DNA of 64,000 nucleotides. Origin: Chloroflexota bacterium (GTDB lineage: Bacteria > Chloroflexota > Anaerolineae > Aggregatilineales > Phototrophicaceae). This document shows, piece after piece, positions 37,174-44,078 of this stretch. Made by a program: the position numbers and the translations under genes. The first letter of the stretch is position 1. Each line of letters starts with the position of its first letter. Under the pieces are notes generated by a model that saw only the letters and a list, made by a program, of their open reading frames with translations, searched no databases and was not told the origin of the DNA. The DNA lies in contig JAPOSR010000066.1 in assembly GCA_026709625.1 (NCBI GenBank), forward strand, positions 1-64,000. The letters are read 5' to 3'.

Positions 37174-39636
37174 CTACAGGTCCAGAACCGATGCTCGCCA
37201 GATGTCGCGGTTGTATTCAGCGATGGCGCGGTCGGAGGAAAAGAAGCCAGAGCGCGCGCAATTTAAGATGGACATAGTCGTCCAGCGCTCTTCATCGGCA
37301 AAAGCCGCCGTCACTTGCTTCTGGCAGTCAAGATAGCTGGCGAAGTCGGCGCAGAGCATGTATTCATCGTGATGCAGCAGCGAATCGACAATCGGCTGGA
37401 ACAACCCGCGATCGCCATGCGAGAAGACGCCGCCGCCGATCCAGTCGAGGGCTGCGCGCAGTTCGGCATTGGTCTCATAGATGCTGTGGGGGTCATAGCC
37501 AACCTGCCGGGCTGCGTGGACTTCTTCAGTTGTCAGGCCAAAGAGGAAGAAATTGTCCGCGCCGACTCGCTCGCGGATTTCGATATTCGCGCCATCCAAC
37601 GTGCCGATCGTCAAGGCGCCGTTAAGGGCGAATTTCATGTTGCCCGTCCCCGACGCTTCTTTGCCAGCCAGCGAAATCTGCTCGGACAGGTCGGCCGCGG
37701 GGTAGACAAGCTGCCCACAGGTCACATTGAAATTGGGGATGAAGACGACGCGCAGCCGCGCCGAACAGGCTGGGTCGCGATTGACGACCTCGGCCACGGC
37801 GTTGATCAGCTTGATGATTAGCTTTGCCATGTGATAGCCGGGCGCAGCTTTGGCACCAAACACGAAGGTGGTCGGCGCGACATCGGCATCGGGGTCGCGC
37901 TTTAGCTGCTGATACAAATGAATGATGTGCAACGTCTTGAGCAGTTGCCGTTTGTATTCATGCAGTCGTTTGACCATCACATCAAACATCGAGTCCAGGG
38001 CGACCGTCAAGCCGAGCAGCCCGCCGATCATATCGGCCAACTGCGCTTTGTTGGCGCGTTTAATCGCCCGCCAGTCCGCGCGAAATTGCGGGTCATCGAC
38101 GCAGGCTTCCAGCTGCGCCAGTTCCTCAAGATGGGTCAGCCAACCTGTGCCGATGCGCCCGCTGATGAGCTCAGCCAATTGCGGGTTCGCCAGCTTCATG
38201 AAACGGCGCGGCGTCACGCCATTGGTCTTGTTGCCAAATTTCTGCGGGTACATGGCGGCGAAGTCGGGGAAGACGCGCGATTGCAGCAGGTCTGATTGCA
38301 GTTGGGCGACGCCGTTGACGCTGTAGCTGCCCACGCAAGCCAGGTTGGCCATGCGCACTTGTTTTTCCGCGCCCTCTTCGATGATTGACATCCGCTGTAC
38401 GCGCCCCAAGTCGTTGGGGAATGCCATGCGCACATCGTCCAGGAAGCGATGGTTAATCTCGTAGATGATCTCTAGATGCCGCGGCAGGCAATGCTCCATC
38501 AGCGCGGTGGGCCATTTCTCGAGCGCTTCGGGCAAGAGGGTGTGCTGGGTGGCGGCGAAGGCGCGCGTGGTGATCGGCCAGGCGCGCTCCCAATCCAGCC
38601 GGTATTCATCCACCAGCAGGCGCATGAATTCGGCAATAGCGATGACGGGGTGCGAATCGTTCAGGTGAATAACCGCCACATTCGGCAACTCTTCCCAGTC
38701 GGCATTCAAGATTTTGAAGCGCTTGATGATATTGTTCAGCGAGCAAGCAACGAAGAAGTATTGCTGCTTCAGGCGCAGTTCTCTGCCCTGCGGCGTGTTG
38801 TCGTTGGGGTAGAGCACTTTGCTGACATTTTCGCTGCTGGTCTTTTGTTCCACAGCGCGCGAATAATCGCCGACATCAAAGAGCTGCAAGTCGAATTCTC
38901 GCGTGGCTCGCGCGCTCCAAAGCCTCAGCATGTTGACAGTCTTCGTTTTGTAGCCCGGCACCAAGGTGTGATACGGCTGCCCCATGATGGTCTGCGCTGG
39001 CTGCCAGCGGGCACGAAACTTGCCGCTGCTGTCGGTGTAGCTCTCTGTATAGCCGCCGAAGCCAACCTCGACCATGTCGTCGGGCTGGGGAAATTCCCAC
39101 GGATTGCCATAATGCAGCCAATCGTCCGGGCTTTCTATCTGCCAGCCATCGCGGAAAGATTGGCGAAAGATGCCATATTCATAGCGGATGCCATAGCCGA
39201 CGGCCGGGATATTCAATGTCGCCAGCGAGTCCATAAAGCAAGCCGAGAGACGTCCCAAGCCGCCATTGCCCAAGCCGGGCTCGATATCCAGCGCGACCAG
39301 CTCGGCAAGGTCGATTTCCTGCTGGCGCATCGTCTCGCGCGCCAGTTGGTCGGTCTCTGTGTAGAGCAGGTTCTTTTCCAACTGCGCGCCCAGCAGATAT
39401 TCCGCAGACAGGTAATAAACGAACTTGGGGTTCTGGCGAAAATAGCAATCTACATTCTGCTGCCAGTAATACATCATGTAATCGCGCACCGTGATCGCCA
39501 GCGCCGTATACAGGTCGCGCGCGGTGGCGGTGTAAATGGCTTGTCCGCGCGTATAATATAAATTGTCGCGAAAGGCTTGGGCGAATGCTTCTTGTGTGAG
39601 CGTCATGCTGGAAATGTTTTTGAAGTTTGAAATCAT
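37174..39636 (-). CDS. glgP: Glycogen/starch/maltodextrin phosphorylase
   Basis: An 820-residue family GT35 phosphorylase releasing glucose 1-phosphate from alpha-glucans with PLP. Key segments are [20 protein letters not shown] near residue 120, [40 protein letters not shown] and the PLP lysine in [20 protein letters not shown] near residue 660. It is full length. It sits alone between the convergent Gfo/Idh gene and the DapA-like gene, 25 bp downstream of the latter, and no other glycogen genes are in the window. Confidence 0.95.
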   Translation of the reverse strand: MISNFKNISSMTLTQEAFAQAFRDNLYYTRGQAIYTATARDLYTALAITVRDYMMYYWQQNVDCYFRQNPKFVYYLSAEYLLGAQLEKNLLYTETDQLARETMRQQEIDLAELVALDIEPGLGNGGLGRLSACFMDSLATLNIPAVGYGIRYEYGIFRQSFRDGWQIESPDDWLHYGNPWEFPQPDDMVEVGFGGYTESYTDSSGKFRARWQPAQTIMGQPYHTLVPGYKTKTVNMLRLWSARATREFDLQLFDVGDYSRAVEQKTSSENVSKVLYPNDNTPQGRELRLKQQYFFVACSLNNIIKRFKILNADWEELPNVAVIHLNDSHPVIAIAEFMRLLVDEYRLDWERAWPITTRAFAATQHTLLPEALEKWPTALMEHCLPRHLEIIYEINHRFLDDVRMAFPNDLGRVQRMSIIEEGAEKQVRMANLACVGSYSVNGVAQLQSDLLQSRVFPDFAAMYPQKFGNKTNGVTPRRFMKLANPQLAELISGRIGTGWLTHLEELAQLEACVDDPQFRADWRAIKRANKAQLADMIGGLLGLTVALDSMFDVMVKRLHEYKRQLLKTLHIIHLYQQLKRDPDADVAPTTFVFGAKAAPGYHMAKLIIKLINAVAEVVNRDPACSARLRVVFIPNFNVTCGQLVYPAADLSEQISLAGKEASGTGNMKFALNGALTIGTLDGANIEIRERVGADNFFLFGLTTEEVHAARQVGYDPHSIYETNAELRAALDWIGGGVFSHGDRGLFQPIVDSLLHHDEYMLCADFASYLDCQKQVTAAFADEERWTTMSILNCARSGFFSSDRAIAEYNRDIWRASVLDL

Positions 39637-39661
39637 GAGTTCCCCATTTGCAGCGTATGGC

Positions 39662-40582
39662 TTATGCGAAAGGATAGTCTACCGCGGCGAAGTCGGCAAT
39701 CTTGTTCCACAGCCTCGCCACCGCGCTGATGTCGTCGGCATTCAGGCTGGTCTTCTGTGGGTCGCGCGCGAATGGCGTTGCCAGCACCCCCCGCCGCCAC
39801 AGCACGAACTTGTGCAAAGAGACACCATAAACCATAGCGTAATTTAATAACGGCAAGAGCAGGAAGTGGATGTGTTCGGCTTCGGCAATTTCGCCCGCGC
39901 GGTACAAATCAACGATCTTCACTTGCACATCGACGAAGCCGCCAGCCGGCATATTCCCGCAGGCTCCGCGCCGCAGTTCGTCTATCAGATAGATGCCATT
40001 GACGCCGCCAAAGACGCCCCGACAATGCCCGCTGTCCAACGCGATGATCTCGCTGATATGCTGCAAGATCGGCACCGTCTCTTCTTTGATGTATTGGATG
40101 CCGGCTTCCAGCGCCAGCAGTTCGCACAGCTCGCTCGGCGACAGGGGCGAGCCGATGGGCGCAGGCGCATTCTGAATGATCAGCGGTCTGTCGAAATCGG
40201 CCAACTGCCGGTAGTATTCATGAACTGCTGATTTGCTGGCTTTGCGCAGATACGGTGGCATGGCCATCAGCGCCGCAGCGCCGCAATCCGCCGCATGTCG
40301 GGCAAATTCCTGTGCCGAGCGCAGGGTCAGGCCTTGGACGCCGGCAACCAGCGGGATACGCCCGGCTGTTTCTCTGGCGGCGAACTCGACCACTGCGCGC
40401 CGTTCGGCATCGCTGAGCGTGAAGAACTCGCTGGCCAGCGCCGGCACAACCAGTCCATGCACGCCGACCGCTGCGCAAAATTCAATCTGCCTTGCGAAGC
40501 TGCCCCAGTCGATCTCGCCTTGGTCGGTGAAAGGCGTCTGCAAGATCTGGAAAATGCCTGTCAGCCTCAGTGTCGCGTCCAT
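39662..40582 (-). CDS. Dihydrodipicolinate synthase (DapA) family aldolase
   Basis: A 306-residue TIM-barrel class I aldolase. The Schiff-base Lys is in [10 protein letters not shown] near residue 170, and the [10 protein letters not shown] loop corresponds to the family GANG motif. The usual proton-relay Tyr of the IIYNxP motif is replaced by Gln ([12 protein letters not shown]), so it is unlikely to be true DapA and more likely handles a keto-sugar acid. The neighbouring mandelate-racemase-type dehydratase, divergently transcribed, makes such keto acids in related pathways. Overall a sugar-acid aldolase or dehydratase is the best guess. Confidence 0.8.
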   Translation of the reverse strand: MDATLRLTGIFQILQTPFTDQGEIDWGSFARQIEFCAAVGVHGLVVPALASEFFTLSDAERRAVVEFAARETAGRIPLVAGVQGLTLRSAQEFARHAADCGAAALMAMPPYLRKASKSAVHEYYRQLADFDRPLIIQNAPAPIGSPLSPSELCELLALEAGIQYIKEETVPILQHISEIIALDSGHCRGVFGGVNGIYLIDELRRGACGNMPAGGFVDVQVKIVDLYRAGEIAEAEHIHFLLLPLLNYAMVYGVSLHKFVLWRRGVLATPFARDPQKTSLNADDISAVARLWNKIADFAAVDYPFA

Positions 40583-40600
40583 GCCGCCTCTTCATTGCGC

Positions 40601-40628
40601 TTGCGCCGCCCGCCGCCTAGACTATATT
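40601..40628 (+). promoter_or_regulatory. Promoter of the mandelate racemase-type gene
   Basis: TTGCGC (40601-40606), 16 bp, TATATT (40623-40628), about 57 bp before the ATG. It lies in the divergent gap shared with the DapA-like gene. Confidence 0.4.
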
Positions 40629-40685
40629 CCGCATCACGCGGTCGCGCCACTTGTGAAGTCGACCCGCAGCCTGAGGAATCAGCCA

Positions 40686-41840
40686 ATGCGCATCACGCAG
40701 GTCGAAGCCATCCCGGTTCGCATCAAACGCCAAGCAGCCTACTTGGGCGCTGTGCCCAAGCATGCCGACGAGCGAGCATATTTCCTGCGCCCGCCATATC
40801 GCGCGCTCTATTCTCGCCACCTCGAAACAGCTTTTGTAAAGATCATCACCGACGACGGCGCATTCGGTTGGGGGGAGGCGCTGGCGCCAGTCGCGCCAGA
40901 AGTCGTCTGCGCAATCATTGAGCAGCTGCTTGCGCCAGCGCTGCTGCGTCGAAATCCGCTGGACGGCAATGTGCTGTGGAATGTCATGTATGACTTAATG
41001 CGCGAGCGTGGCTATTATGGCGGCTTCATGCTTGATGCCATCAGCGCTTGCGATATGGCATTGTGGGATCTTCGTGGCAAGAGCCTGGGGCAGCCCGTGT
41101 ATCAATTGCTGGGCGGAGCCTTTCGCGAGCGCGTGCCCTGCTATGTTTCGGGCTTGCCGCGTCCGACCCCCGAAGAGCGGGTCGATCTGGCGCTGGACTA
41201 TGTCGAGGCGGGCTTCAACGCGTTCAAGCTGGCGGCTGGTCATGGCCTGCGGGCGGATGCAGCCAGTGTCAAGGCGCTGCGCGATGCCCTCGGCGACGAT
41301 GCCTTGCTGCTGCTGGACGCGCACTGGGTCTATGCGCTGGACGACGCCATCCAACTGGGACAGGCGCTGGCTGGGCTGGGCGTCGGCTTTTTCGAAGCGC
41401 CCATCAACCCCGAAGATATCCAGGCGCATGCGCAGTTGGCAGCCGCGGTGGCTGTGCCGATTGCGCACGGCGAAACCGAACGCACGCGCTATCAATTTCG
41501 CCCCTGGCTGGAACAAAACGCCGCGCAGATATTGCAGCCAGATGTCGGACGCGCCGGCATCAGCGAAGTCATCAAAATCGCCAGCATGGCCGAAGCCTTC
41601 AACACACGCGTCGCGCCGCATCTGAGCGTCGGTTTGGGCATCTGCATCGCTGCGACCCTCCATGCCGCCGCGGCAATCCCCAATTTATACTTGCTGGAGT
41701 ATCAGCCACCGGTCTTTGCCGCCGCCAATCTGCTGCTGGAATCGCCCCTGAGCTGCGCGGCTGGGTTCTATGACCTGCCGACAGGCGCAGGGCTGGGCGT
41801 GGCGCTGGATGAGCGAACACTGCGTGACTTGCAGGCTTGA
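40686..41840 (+). CDS. Mandelate racemase/muconate lactonizing enzyme family protein (probable sugar-acid dehydratase)
   Basis: A 384-residue enolase-superfamily enzyme. Metal ligands are Asp in LLLDAHWVY, Glu in FFEAPINPED and Glu in AHGETERTR, and the His-Asp dyad is LQPDVGRAGISE and VAPHLSVGLG, as in the mandelate racemase subgroup. The KxK of the opposite base is reduced to FKLAAGHG, so only a single Lys remains. Such enzymes dehydrate hexonates or aldarates to 2-keto-3-deoxy acids. The divergent DapA-like aldolase is a natural partner. The start at 40686 is the conserved MRITQVEAIPV. Confidence 0.85.
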   Translation: MRITQVEAIPVRIKRQAAYLGAVPKHADERAYFLRPPYRALYSRHLETAFVKIITDDGAFGWGEALAPVAPEVVCAIIEQLLAPALLRRNPLDGNVLWNVMYDLMRERGYYGGFMLDAISACDMALWDLRGKSLGQPVYQLLGGAFRERVPCYVSGLPRPTPEERVDLALDYVEAGFNAFKLAAGHGLRADAASVKALRDALGDDALLLLDAHWVYALDDAIQLGQALAGLGVGFFEAPINPEDIQAHAQLAAAVAVPIAHGETERTRYQFRPWLEQNAAQILQPDVGRAGISEVIKIASMAEAFNTRVAPHLSVGLGICIAATLHAAAAIPNLYLLEYQPPVFAAANLLLESPLSCAAGFYDLPTGAGLGVALDERTLRDLQA

Positions 41841-41917
41841 TGCAATCTGGGTAGCGCCAAGTACGGTAGCCAAAGGCTTGCCACCGAGTTAGACGAGGGC
41901 ACAGAGAAGCGCTTTTT
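41841..41917. other. Spacer between the dehydratase gene and the inverted-repeat unit
   Basis: Seventy-seven bases with a weak hairpin (GGTAGCC/GGCTTGCCACC, 41866-41889). Translating the minus strand shows no continuation of the truncated dioxygenase that abuts the other end of the unit. It ends in a T7 run touching the left inverted repeat. Confidence 0.35.
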
Positions 41918-41945
41918 TTGGGAGCTTATATACCTAAATAGCCAA
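41918..41945 (+). repeat. Left inverted repeat of the MTase-HNH unit
   Basis: Twenty-eight bases with outer end TTGGGAG and inner end ATAGCCAA. The mate at 43854-43880 matches it in inverted orientation except at two positions and one inserted base. Confidence 0.7.
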
Positions 41946-41985
41946 GCTGGAAGGGGGCGCGAGCAAACGCCTGCGCTATGCGCAT

Positions 41986-42288
41986 CTAGTCAGATGATCG
42001 CTTGAGGTCGTCAACCTTGTCTTCAACGCACTTCAGACGCTCAGTTATTGAGGCGCGCTCGGCTTTGGCATCTGCGAGTTCAGCCAAGATGCTCTTATGC
42101 GCGGTTTCAGAGGCTTGGCGAACCTCTTTTATCTCGTTGCTGAGTTTCGTGTCAATTCCTTTTATCTCATTGCTGAGTTTCGTGTCTATACCTCTTATCT
42201 CGCTTCTCAGATCTCGCCTGATTGTTTCCAAATACGCGAAGAAGGCGATAACTACGCCTAGTCCTACAATCGCAGTGCCAGTATCCAT
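41986..42288 (-). CDS. Small membrane-anchored coiled-coil protein
   Basis: A 100-residue protein with one N-terminal membrane helix (residues 5-21, AIVGLGVVIAFFAYLE) followed by a charged helical coiled-coil. The unit GIDTKLSNEIK repeats in tandem: 11 residues is the hendecad period of right-handed coiled-coils. Codons 33 bp long are repeated in the DNA (42128-42193). A GGGAG ribosome-binding site precedes the ATG. It lies within the inverted-repeat unit, divergent from the MTase-HNH gene. Family and function are unknown. Confidence 0.65.
   Translation of the reverse strand: MDTGTAIVGLGVVIAFFAYLETIRRDLRSEIRGIDTKLSNEIKGIDTKLSNEIKEVRQASETAHKSILAELADAKAERASITERLKCVEDKVDDLKRSSD
42128..42210 (-). 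repeat. Tandem 33-bp repeat within the coiled-coil gene
   Basis: Two nearly identical 33-bp units (42128-42160 and 42161-42193; a few differences) and a decayed third unit, each encoding an 11-residue coiled-coil period. Confidence 0.7.
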
Positions 42289-42312
42289 CGCAATCTCCCA
42301 GCCTGACTGTTA

Positions 42313-42337
42313 GACTGAGTATAGTCTGTACTATATT
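42313..42337. promoter_or_regulatory. Divergent promoter with palindromic operator of the MTase-HNH unit
   Basis: TATAGT (42320-42325) and ACTATA (42330-42335) form a perfect 6-bp inverted repeat, and GACT (42313) with AGTC (42323) a second. A plus-strand TATATT (42332-42337) and a minus-strand TATACT (complement at 42318-42323) overlap it, one for each gene. GACT-n-TATAGTC elements resemble C-box operators of restriction-modification systems, but no controller gene is present in the unit. Confidence 0.5.
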
Positions 42338-42362
42338 CTATCCAAGCGAGTCGCTCAACCCA

Positions 42363-43847
42363 ATGATAAACTTCCAGTCAAGAACATTGTATCACGGTGA
42401 CAACCTTGGCTTCCTGCGCGGCATGAACAGCGAGACCATCGACCTCATCGCCACCGACCCGCCTTTCAACAAGAACCGCGACTTTCACGCCACGCCCGAC
42501 AGCCTCGCCGCCGGCGCAAGGTTCCAAGACCGCTGGTCGTGGGAGCGGGATGTGCACCAGGACTGGGTCGACCAAATCACCGACGACTACCCGCGCCTGA
42601 TGGAAGCGATTGAGAGCGCCAGATTCGCCCACAGCGATGGCATGGGCGCGTTTATGTGCTTCATGGCGGTGCGCCTGCTGGAGATGTGGCGCGTTTTGAA
42701 ACCGACGGGCAGCCTGTATCTGCACTGCGACCCGACGGCGAGCCACTACCTCAAGGCGGTACTGGACGCGATATTTGGCAGGAAGAATTTCAGGAATGAA
42801 ATCATTTGGCAGCGGGCATCAGGAAGAGCGAAAGGCAGCCAGTTTGCCGCGCGAACTTTTGGGACAGATACTGACTCTATTCTATTTTATAGCAGGTCTG
42901 ACAAGTACATTTTTCATAGCGCGTATGTGCCTCTGAATGACCAGGAAATTGACGAGAAATTCCCCCATAAGGATAATAAAGGGCGCTACAACACCACCGT
43001 TCCCATATTTCGACAACCATCCATGGGGGCACGACCAAATTTATGTTACGAATACAATGGAGTCCGTAACCCGCACCCTGCCGGCTGGCGAGTCAGCAAG
43101 GAGAAACTTAGGGAAATGGATGCCCGCGGAGAAATTATCTGGAGAGATGGTAAGCGCCCTTTGCGAAAGTCCTATCTACAAAATTATCGCGGTAAGCCTT
43201 TGGGTAGCCTCTGGACAGATATTCCTAATGTAACCGGCAGCAAAGAACGCACCGGCTTCCCCTCACAAAAGCCGCTTGCCCTCTACCGCCGCATCATCGC
43301 AGCCAGCAGCAACGAAGGTGGCATGGTACTTGACCCATTCTGTGGCTGCGCGACAACGCCGGTCGCCGCCGAGCAACTCAAGCGACAGTGGGTTGGCATG
43401 GACATCTGGGACGGCGCGGAACAACAGGTAAAGACACGATTGCGGAAAGAATGGCTGTTCACGCCCGCAGACAGCGCCAAAGTCATGTTTCCGCACATTG
43501 TCCATATTATGACCGAGCCGCCGACGCGCACGGATGATGCCCAGCCGGCAGCCCCTTTCCTGCGCGTCAAGCAGGCGCATGAGCCGCCGGGACCGAAGAT
43601 GAGTCGCGCCGAGATCTACGCGCATCTGTTGGAGCAGCACGGCGCGCGCTGTCAGGGCTGCTATCGCGAGTTTGACGACCCGCGCTACTTGCAGTTGGAT
43701 CACAATGTGCCGCGCTCGGATGGCGGGTTGAATCACATCTCGAATCGGATTTTGCTCTGCGGTCCCTGCAATCGGCTGAAGAGCAACATCTACACGCTTA
43801 GCGGGTTGCGCAGGCAGAATAAGAAGCTGGGCTATATGCGAGGGTAG
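42363..43847 (+). CDS. DNA methyltransferase fused to an HNH endonuclease domain
   Basis: A 494-residue protein. Residues 1-350 are a beta-class amino-methyltransferase: ATDPPFNKN (30-38), the HCDPTASHYL segment shared with the alaS-linked MTase, and AdoMet-binding DPFCGCATT (324-332). The C-terminal 90 residues form an HNH nuclease: CQGC (430-433), LQLDHNVPRSDGG (444-456), then LLCGPCNRLK (464-473). It likely protects and cuts DNA with one protein. The centre (about 42800-43230, residues 146-290) is AT-rich while both ends are GC-rich, as if the recognition region had been swapped. It starts with a weak ribosome-binding site. Confidence 0.88.
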   Translation: MINFQSRTLYHGDNLGFLRGMNSETIDLIATDPPFNKNRDFHATPDSLAAGARFQDRWSWERDVHQDWVDQITDDYPRLMEAIESARFAHSDGMGAFMCFMAVRLLEMWRVLKPTGSLYLHCDPTASHYLKAVLDAIFGRKNFRNEIIWQRASGRAKGSQFAARTFGTDTDSILFYSRSDKYIFHSAYVPLNDQEIDEKFPHKDNKGRYNTTVPIFRQPSMGARPNLCYEYNGVRNPHPAGWRVSKEKLREMDARGEIIWRDGKRPLRKSYLQNYRGKPLGSLWTDIPNVTGSKERTGFPSQKPLALYRRIIAASSNEGGMVLDPFCGCATTPVAAEQLKRQWVGMDIWDGAEQQVKTRLRKEWLFTPADSAKVMFPHIVHIMTEPPTRTDDAQPAAPFLRVKQAHEPPGPKMSRAEIYAHLLEQHGARCQGCYREFDDPRYLQLDHNVPRSDGGLNHISNRILLCGPCNRLKSNIYTLSGLRRQNKKLGYMRG

Positions 43848-43853
43848 CTCCGG

Positions 43854-43880
43854 TTGGCTATTTAAGTATATGACTCCCAA
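43854..43880 (+). repeat. Right inverted repeat of the MTase-HNH unit
   Basis: Twenty-seven bases beginning TTGGCTATTTAAGTATATGA and ending CTCCCAA. It supplies the last codons and the TAA stop of the truncated dioxygenase. Confidence 0.7.
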
Positions 43881-44065
43881 TTTAACCCTTCGTCATCGCC
43901 ATAGGTATGCCCCCCATGCACATAGCCATTCCACAGGCCGGGCTGCATGGGCAGCAGCGCGTCGATGCCAGCATTCAGCTCGCGCACCTCATCTGCTGAA
44001 AGCGCGCACTTCAACAGCAGATAGCCGCGCAGGTCAAAGAAATACTTCTCGCGTTCGCTGACCAT
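43862..44065 (-). pseudogene. Truncated phytanoyl-CoA dioxygenase family gene
   Basis: Only 67 codons remain. REKYFFDLRGYLLLKCALSA and ELNAGIDALLPMQPG followed by GYVHGGHTYGDDEGLNW match the start of PhyH-type dioxygenases, which normally run to about 270 residues. The iron-binding HxD...H is absent. The last four codons and the TAA lie within the right inverted repeat, and no downstream part is found beyond the left repeat. It has a good GGAGG site. It lies 13 bp after the FAD oxidoreductase gene in the same operon, and a complete paralogue is at 46499-47350. Confidence 0.75.
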
Positions 44066-44078
44066 CGTCACGCCTCCA

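Larger units (their letters stand above)
41918..43880. mobile_element. Candidate mobile unit bounded by inverted repeats, carrying an MTase-HNH gene
   Basis: A 1,963-bp unit. The left end (41918-41945) is TTGGGAG... and the right end (43854-43880) ...CTCCCAA; the right end matches the reverse complement of the left with two substitutions and one indel. Inside are a small coiled-coil membrane protein gene (minus) and a methyltransferase-HNH gene (plus), divergent from one palindromic promoter. No transposase is present, and no clear target duplication flanks it (only T-rich sequence on both sides). The right end cuts a phytanoyl-CoA dioxygenase gene. I infer a non-autonomous mobile restriction-modification cassette. 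Confidence 0.6.

Noticed and set aside
41841..41917. 3' portion of the truncated dioxygenase beyond the left inverted repeat
   Set aside because: All three minus-strand frames were read and none shows dioxygenase motifs. Only 77 bp remain before the dehydratase gene.
41905..43890. Target site duplication flanking the inverted-repeat unit
   Set aside because: Only T-rich sequence is common to both flanks; no duplication longer than 3 bp can be defended.
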